DNA from: Anaerolineaceae bacterium
Lineage (GTDB): Bacteria > Chloroflexota > Anaerolineae > Aggregatilineales > Phototrophicaceae
Length of the DNA: 47,669 nucleotides
Direction: 5' to 3'
Assembly: GCA_002702065.1 (NCBI GenBank)
Contig: NZXX01000003.1
Location: 1 to 47,669 of the forward strand
Shown: positions 43,360 to 47,669 of the stretch, one piece after another
How positions within the stretch are numbered: position 1 is the stretch's first letter
Layout: the number at the start of each line of letters is the position of its first letter
The notes under the pieces: model-generated
What the model was told of the DNA's origin: nothing
What the model saw: the letters and a program-made list of their open reading frames with translations, nothing else
Databases searched by the model: none
Program-made: the position numbers and the translations under genes

Positions 43360-44216
43360 ATGACCGGGCGAATCCCTTACTCCAGACGTTCGCGTTTCTG
43401 GCATCAGGGTTGCAGGCGGATACCCATCTGTGTCTGGCGGCAACGGTTGCCTGGCTTGATCCGGCCTGGATACTTGATGATGACATCGAGGTGGACGAAG
43501 ACGAAACCAGCACATTGGCCTATGCGTTCTTTGTGCTGCGGAAAGCCTTTCCAAACCTGTATGTACAAGCCACGGAGATGCTGCGTACGGGCCGAGGTTA
43601 TGCTGAGATCGATCGGCTGATCTGTGCGGAGATGTACCAAAAGGGCATCCCGCTGGATGAGCTGACATGGTTAGCCTATGGCATTCCCATGCCCGCCTAT
43701 GGCGCGCGGCTCAATGACCCGGACTTCTATGAAGGTCATGATGATCTGGCATCTATCGTCCATCTCTTTGGCATAGAAACCGAAGAATCAACCGATGTCC
43801 CTCTGAATGCGTATCGCGCCGGGCGATTGGTCGCCACCAGCCTGATGGGGCAGGGGGATGTGCATTACCAGCAGGTGTCGTACCTGCTTCAGTGGCTGTT
43901 TAACTGTTCGGGCAACTCCTGCGTCGATATGAATGATGAGGATATGGCGGAGATGCAGCCATTGTCGTGGGATCCAGTCGAGATCGCGTTTGCGCAGGCG
44001 ATCATTCAGGAAGCCGATGAGATCATGGAGCAGGCGCTGGCGGGGCTGGAATGGTTGATGATGCAGCCAACCGTGACGCTCGCACTGCAAGAGAATGTTC
44101 ATCGGGTAAACCGCGTGTTGAAAAAGAGAGGAGAAAAACGAGATGAACCACGCATCCGACTACACTGGCCGCGCCTTACAGACAGCACTGATGGAGCAGC
44201 CAAGTCTATCGCTTGA
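43356..44216 (+). CDS. Hypothetical PRTRC-cassette protein, 286 residues
   Basis: Not recognised; its place in the operon is that of PRTRC protein F or A. It has a hydrophobic helical N-terminus (LLQTFAFLASGLQADTHLCL), a long central helical region and an acidic segment. It begins with GTG overlapping the previous stop (GTGA). Its 3-prime end overlaps the next gene by 74 bp, and the last 25 residues are basic (KKRGEKRDEPRIRLHW). Confidence 0.6.
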   Translation: MNDRANPLLQTFAFLASGLQADTHLCLAATVAWLDPAWILDDDIEVDEDETSTLAYAFFVLRKAFPNLYVQATEMLRTGRGYAEIDRLICAEMYQKGIPLDELTWLAYGIPMPAYGARLNDPDFYEGHDDLASIVHLFGIETEESTDVPLNAYRAGRLVATSLMGQGDVHYQQVSYLLQWLFNCSGNSCVDMNDEDMAEMQPLSWDPVEIAFAQAIIQEADEIMEQALAGLEWLMMQPTVTLALQENVHRVNRVLKKRGEKRDEPRIRLHWPRLTDSTDGAAKSIA

Positions 44217-44844
44217 CTTCTACAGCTATGGGGTGCTGCTGCGCAAACGTGACGGGGAGACGATGACGGAATATCCGGTCGATCCCGCTCAGATCGCGGC
44301 GGCACTGGCAGCCAGAGTGATCTTTGATACCGGTCTGCTGGGTGCGGATACCTTGCTCGTGCGCTATGAAGGCGTCAAGCAGCTTGTGATCGGGTATCGC
44401 AAGGCCCAGAAGACAGGCTTGTATCTGGAAGGCTCAGAAACCCCACTTCGGGTTCCATTGCCCGGATTGATCTTAATCCGGGTGACCAAAGAGCACCGCC
44501 GTCCAGCCTATCACCTGTATGCGGTCAAGCGGCGGCCGCAGCACCTTGATGTGGCGTTATTTCACGCGCCGCTGCCGAATATCTATACCAGCGGCAGCAT
44601 CTGCTGGGGAACGGTGCGCACCGTCTCCGAGACGGCTCTGACAGGCGCTTCGCTGGCCGAGGACTGGCAACAGCTCCTGGGATCCCCGTTTGGAGATCAT
44701 TCGGTGCAGGGAAAATCGAACGCCTACCGGCAGGACATCCGCCAGCAGCTGATTGCGCTGGAAAAACGGAAGGCCCGCCGCTATCCGACCTCAGATCTGC
44801 TGCCGATGCAGAAAACGCTGAGCCAGCTTCTGGGAGCCGAATAA
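44143..44844 (+). CDS. PRTRC system protein B
   Basis: 233 residues. Features typical of PRTRC protein B: an N-terminal strand set, LRVPLPGLILIRVTKEHR, AYHLYAVKRRP, ALFHAPLPNIYTSGSICWG, and the LAEDWQQLLGSPFGDHS block near the end. An AGGAG site lies 10 nt upstream, which makes this start credible despite the 74-bp overlap with the gene before. It shares one base with the ThiF gene. Function unknown. Confidence 0.75.
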   Translation: MNHASDYTGRALQTALMEQPSLSLDFYSYGVLLRKRDGETMTEYPVDPAQIAAALAARVIFDTGLLGADTLLVRYEGVKQLVIGYRKAQKTGLYLEGSETPLRVPLPGLILIRVTKEHRRPAYHLYAVKRRPQHLDVALFHAPLPNIYTSGSICWGTVRTVSETALTGASLAEDWQQLLGSPFGDHSVQGKSNAYRQDIRQQLIALEKRKARRYPTSDLLPMQKTLSQLLGAE

Positions 44845-45638
44845 TGGCCGGGGTTTTCGATCCGAATGTCCATATTCGTTGTATCACCATCGTCGGGTTA
44901 GGGGGAACGGGCGCGCAAGTCGCACGCATTGTCGGGCGCATTGCCTATGACATGCAGCGGCGCCAGCTACACGCCCCCCAGATCGTTCTGATCGACCCGG
45001 ATCAGGTTGAGGAGTCCAACATCGGACGGCAGTTGTTTGCGCCAGCCGACATTGGGCACTACAAAGCCGAAATCGTCGGCCAGCGGCTGAACCGGGCATT
45101 GGGTTTGGATGTACGCTGGATCACGGAATCGGTCGATGCCGTTCGGCATTTTGACCGCTACGGCAACGTGGTCATCAGCTGCGTCGATAATCATCTGGCA
45201 CGCTGCCAATTGCATGATGTAGAAGGGGTACTCATCGGTGCAGGTAACCATGTCGAAAGCGGTCAGGTGTGCATTGGCAATACGGCAGATCGGGCGTTGG
45301 TGGAGCAGCATCTGGAGGGACAGCATGGGAAGTATCCCTATTTGCCCAAAGAAGGACTGCTGTTTCCCCAATTGCTGGAACCCGAGCCGACAGCCGATCC
45401 ATCGCTGGAACCCGCAACGGATGTGTCTTGTGCCGATCTGGTGGTGCAGGGCTTACAGCATCTGCTGGTGAATGACTTTATGGCGTGCGCGGTGGGACAG
45501 TACGTCTACCGATTGCTGCATCGCCAGCCGATTGTTTCCTTTGTCACTTATCTATCGACTGAAGATCTGGTGATGCGAAGTGTGGGCATCTGCCGCGACG
45601 AACTCAGTGCATATATGCGCACGATGCCTTCGTCATAG
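44844..45638 (+). CDS. PRTRC ThiF/E1-like adenylyltransferase
   Basis: 264 residues, ThiF/MoeB/E1-type Rossmann fold. The nucleotide loop is ITIVGLGGTGAQVAR. VLIDPDQVEESNIGRQLF has the conserved Asp and Arg that bind ATP. VVISCVDNHLARCQL holds a candidate Cys. CADLVVQGLQHLLVNDF resembles the PRTRC ThiF C-terminal block. No CxxC zinc pair is seen, which differs from MoeB. It would adenylate the C-terminus of a small protein partner, possibly protein C, but no Gly-Gly terminus is present there. The partner is therefore open. Confidence 0.85.
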   Translation: MAGVFDPNVHIRCITIVGLGGTGAQVARIVGRIAYDMQRRQLHAPQIVLIDPDQVEESNIGRQLFAPADIGHYKAEIVGQRLNRALGLDVRWITESVDAVRHFDRYGNVVISCVDNHLARCQLHDVEGVLIGAGNHVESGQVCIGNTADRALVEQHLEGQHGKYPYLPKEGLLFPQLLEPEPTADPSLEPATDVSCADLVVQGLQHLLVNDFMACAVGQYVYRLLHRQPIVSFVTYLSTEDLVMRSVGICRDELSAYMRTMPSS

Positions 45639-45769
45639 CCGATGTCTGTTCACACGAGATAGGTTCTTTCCCTGGGATGGGTGCCATTTGCCGGATGTAT
45701 TCTGGCGGATAGTACTCATCCCTCTTTTTTTGCGCTCTCATCATCCGCTGCTCCTGTGGGATTGATCTA

Positions 45770-45799
45770 TTGAACGCGGCAAAGAGCGTGTGCTATGCT
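45770..45799 (+). promoter_or_regulatory. Sigma70-like promoter of the last PRTRC-region gene
   Basis: TTGAAC (45770-45775) and TATGCT (45794-45799) with an 18-bp spacer and an extended TG, about 12 bp before the ATG at 45811. It lies after the ThiF stop, so the downstream gene can be expressed separately. Confidence 0.55.
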
Positions 45800-45810
45800 G
45801 GGAGGAATCT

Positions 45811-46380
45811 ATGTCCCCCTCCAAAGAAATACCGCTTCAACAGGCTATGTTTAGTGAAGAACTGGTCGACACGCGAAGTCGCGCGCAAAAGAGTCGGGAT
45901 CGGGCCAGTGGAAACTTGCAGCAGCTGCCGATGTTTTCCGTGCGTGAGACGGTGCAATATGGGATAACCGCGCGCCCCTGGCTCAAGGACTTGCCCGCAC
46001 CAACGCTGACATTGGAAATTCTCGATGTCCGAACCGAAGAAGAAAAGGAACGCGAACGACGACAGGTGGCGGAGGCCATGACCGCGCCGCTGTTTGACGG
46101 GGATGCACCCGAAGAACCTGATTCGGCCATCCCTGAGAACAACCCCAGGTTAGCAGCAAATAGCAAGTCAACGGTGTTATTTCGTTCACGTAGCACGCGC
46201 CCATCTGGATTCCGGACTCAGATGCGGCAGGGCTATATCCCTATACATGGAAAACGAGAGCGGGAAATCTGTGAATCCACGTCGAAGGCTGAAAATGATT
46301 TACAGACGACCTCAAAACCTGCTCTTAGCGAGTACATCATGGTGTATTGGCAGGTGAGAATACTCATGTCTCGCTATTGA
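45811..46380 (+). CDS. Hypothetical protein downstream of the PRTRC cassette
   Basis: 189 residues from the ATG at 45811, with GGGAGG about 6 nt upstream. The first 110 residues are charged and include QQLPMFSVRETVQYG, LPAPTLTLEIL and a TAPLFDGDAPEEPD segment resembling the acidic tails of the 41522 and 42438 products. The last 60 residues change character (Arg/Ser-rich), which could mark a frameshift or junction. Function unknown. Confidence 0.55.
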   Translation: MSPSKEIPLQQAMFSEELVDTRSRAQKSRDRASGNLQQLPMFSVRETVQYGITARPWLKDLPAPTLTLEILDVRTEEEKERERRQVAEAMTAPLFDGDAPEEPDSAIPENNPRLAANSKSTVLFRSRSTRPSGFRTQMRQGYIPIHGKREREICESTSKAENDLQTTSKPALSEYIMVYWQVRILMSRY

Positions 46381-46833
46381 TCTGATAATCCAAGAAACAT
46401 GAAGAACGAGCGCCTCTCCATATTTCAGAAAAAACGTCAAATTGAGTATTTTTGTACCTGAATTGAAACATTATAGGTTTTGAATCAGCAGCTTATGCCA
46501 ACCCCGATTGTAAAAAACTCTGCCAATCAGAATTTTTTCGGTTAAAATATTATCTCACCATAACATTTGCATCATTAAGGGTAATTCTGATGCACAACTC
46601 TGCAAGAATATCTGGAAAAAGAATTTTTAGGAGATATGCCCTTTTCTTTTCGTCCGTTAAATGTTCATGCTCCAATGACTGTTTGCAAACAGCGCTATTC
46701 CTTATATAAATGGTCATTTGCTAGGTAATTTAGCATAAAAAATTGAGTAATTCTCTCGATAAACAGGACAAAACGTTTCTGTACGCCTGAATAAGGTTAT
46801 ATCCGAAAATAAGCCATTTACCGGCTAACCATA
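46381..46833. other. Gene-free stretch, 453 bp
   Basis: No gene. AT-rich. It contains a 55-bp segment (46423-46477) that recurs at 9401-9453 beside repeat A. Confidence 0.5.
46423..46477. repeat. Third partial copy of the 9.4-kb repeat
   Basis: The first 30 bases or so match 9401-9430 closely (CAGAAAAAACG then CAAATTGAGTATTTTTG), with more mismatches after. It has the same orientation as repeat A and lies about 10 kb from it around the circle. Confidence 0.7.
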
Positions 46834-47208
46834 CTAGCTTTTGCGCGTGCCTTGCTCTTGGGGCAGTATATTAACCTCTTCAACGAGAAAAACATCCGTC
46901 AGGCGTTCCCCATAGCCCCGATCTGATCTTGTAAACAGATTCCGCTGCTGGTCATAGGTGCGGAGCAGCCACCATTGCCGCAGCTCCTGCACGCCGAAAT
47001 GCACTAATAAAATCACTGACCAGAGGATGATATAGTGCATCCGCTCCACTATAAACGTCTTAAACATCGCAAAGGGTATGTCTCGATTGCCGGGGTATTC
47101 GAAAGTTGCGAGGATACTCATCAAATGCACGGCGGTGAAGACCACAAAAAACACGAAATGCCATTTAAGAAGCTTTGCTCCCGGGACTGCGATACCCTTC
47201 CGTTTCAT
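46834..47208 (-). CDS. Small two-helix membrane protein downstream of the CDF exporter
   Basis: 124 residues with two transmembrane helices (LLKWHFVFFVVFTAVHLMSI and MHYIILWSVILLVHFGVQEL) and a polar C-terminal half. AGGGG lies about 8 nt before the ATG. It follows the CDF gene on the same strand with a 104-bp gap holding a hairpin (47282-47306), so it may belong to the metal-efflux transcript. No family recognised. Confidence 0.65.
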   Translation of the reverse strand: MKRKGIAVPGAKLLKWHFVFFVVFTAVHLMSILATFEYPGNRDIPFAMFKTFIVERMHYIILWSVILLVHFGVQELRQWWLLRTYDQQRNLFTRSDRGYGERLTDVFLVEEVNILPQEQGTRKS

Positions 47209-47281
47209 GTCATCATCCCCTAAAGATAAGCCATTTCTTTGTCAAGGTTTACGCAGTGGCAATCGCAAAGTTGCGTTGAAG

Positions 47282-47306
47282 CAGAGGCAATCTGAAACTG
47301 CCTCTG
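47282..47306. terminator. Hairpin between the CDF exporter and the two-helix membrane protein
   Basis: CAGAGGCA and TGCCTCTG form a perfect 8-bp stem with a 9-nt loop, just after the CDF stop. No T-run follows on the minus strand, so partial termination or mRNA processing is more likely than a full stop. Confidence 0.4.
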
Positions 47307-47312
47307 GGTAGG

Positions 47313-47669
47313 TCAGCCAAGCGTTTGCGCGTGTTCCTGCCAGTAGTGATTGGTCTTGGCGACGACGGTAATTACGCTCTTGATCTCTTTTTCCAGGCGG
47401 AAGCCCGGCCCCGCCGGAAAATAGAGGATTCTGTCCTCACGCCGGACACTGATGTTTTCCACCACAATGGCCCGCAGCAGCCAGATCGCCATCGCTTCGC
47501 TGGCGCATTCAATCCCGATCCAGCCCGGCGTGGCGCTGCGCACCGTCGGCCGCCCGGTGACCATGCGCAACCCACGCTCCAGCTCTCGCAGCACCGTTTT
47601 ATAGCCTTCCGGGTCGGCGGCGACTTGCTCCGGGCTAACCGGTTCGAGCAGCGTTCCCCGATGCGGCGG
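47313..47669 (-). CDS. CDF-family cation efflux protein, C-terminal part (same gene as 1-1278)
   Basis: This is the end of the exporter gene that begins at 1278. Bases 47571-47669 duplicate 1-99, so only 47313-47570 add new codons (85 plus the stop). Joining 47570 to base 1 keeps the frame. The tail includes the segments GWIGIECASEAMAIWLL and ILYFPAGPGFRLEK and belongs to the unrecognised C-terminal extension. It has no obvious metal ligands beyond one Cys and one His. The next gene in the same direction starts about 105 bp further on. Confidence 0.88.
   Translation of the reverse strand, partial: PPHRGTLLEPVSPEQVAADPEGYKTVLRELERGLRMVTGRPTVRSATPGWIGIECASEAMAIWLLRAIVVENISVRREDRILYFPAGPGFRLEKEIKSVITVVAKTNHYWQEHAQTLG
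47571..47669. repeat. 99-bp terminal repeat of base 1-99 (assembly circle overlap)
   Basis: Identical to 1-99 over all 99 bases, ending exactly at the window end. An odd length such as 99 is a common k-mer size in short-read assembly. The unit length is 47,570 bp. Confidence 0.95.

Noticed and set aside
42339..43668. Long minus-strand frames opposite the PRTRC cassette (219 and 172 codons)
   Set aside because: High GC content leaves chance open frames; the plus-strand genes have ribosome sites, overlaps and recognised families.
1..47669. Prophage or phage-plasmid
   Set aside because: No capsid, tail, terminase or lysis gene was seen on either strand.

Overview
The window is one complete circular replicon of about 47,570 bp, most probably a plasmid, opened at an arbitrary point. 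Its last 99 bases (47571-47669) repeat its first 99 exactly, as in an assembly overlap, and a cation-efflux gene reads without a break across the join. No rRNA, tRNA, phage structural gene or CRISPR array was seen. The host cannot be fixed from sequence alone. TIR fused to FGE, NB-ARC or TPR modules, AbrB-PIN pairs, a MerR-like and ribbon-helix-helix maintenance region and frequent TTG/GTG starts would suit a Chloroflexota-like or other large-genome soil or sediment bacterium. That is inference.

Region 1 (46834-47570 joined to 1-8993) is a metal-resistance island. A Zn/Cd-type CDF exporter with a small membrane protein behind it is divergent from a Fur/Zur-type regulator, with a palindromic operator between them. 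The copper part holds a DUF305 membrane protein, a Tat-exported multicopper oxidase, a NarL-type two-component system whose kinase ends in a YHS metal-binding domain, a CopZ-like chaperone and a CopB-type P1B ATPase. A 16-bp dyad (consensus ACGCGCCAAATGGCGT) lies upstream of each copper transcription unit, so they look like one regulon.

Region 2 (about 9.2-27.3 kb) is a defence and mobile-remnant region. It has three TIR proteins with different partners (TIR-FGE, TIR-NB-ARC with a membrane tail, TIR-TPR), a two-gene ABC-3C system in which the nuclease-like effector and the middle component are fused, a pentapeptide-repeat membrane protein, an intact serine recombinase and its decayed duplicate, a gutted Tn3-type resolvase, a transposase stub, diverged repeats around the TIR-FGE gene and a perfect 30-bp-arm hairpin.

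Region 3 (about 27.6-39.8 kb) is the maintenance and transfer core. Two paralogous AbrB-PIN toxin-antitoxin modules flank a candidate replication protein, a divergent RHH and MerR-like pair around a palindromic centromere-like site, an ExeA-type ATPase with a second RHH-like protein, two octamer-repeat arrays, a 1.1-kb gene-free stretch rich in hairpins and nested inverted repeats, a HerA/VirD4-type ATPase and two replication-relaxation-type proteins.

Region 4 (about 40.1-46.4 kb) is a Phd-type antitoxin with an unknown partner, followed by a densely packed operon. It encodes a DUF2958 protein and a divergent PRTRC cassette (recognisable protein C, protein B and ThiF, plus unrecognised members). 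The cassette is plasmid-borne in other bacteria and of unknown function.
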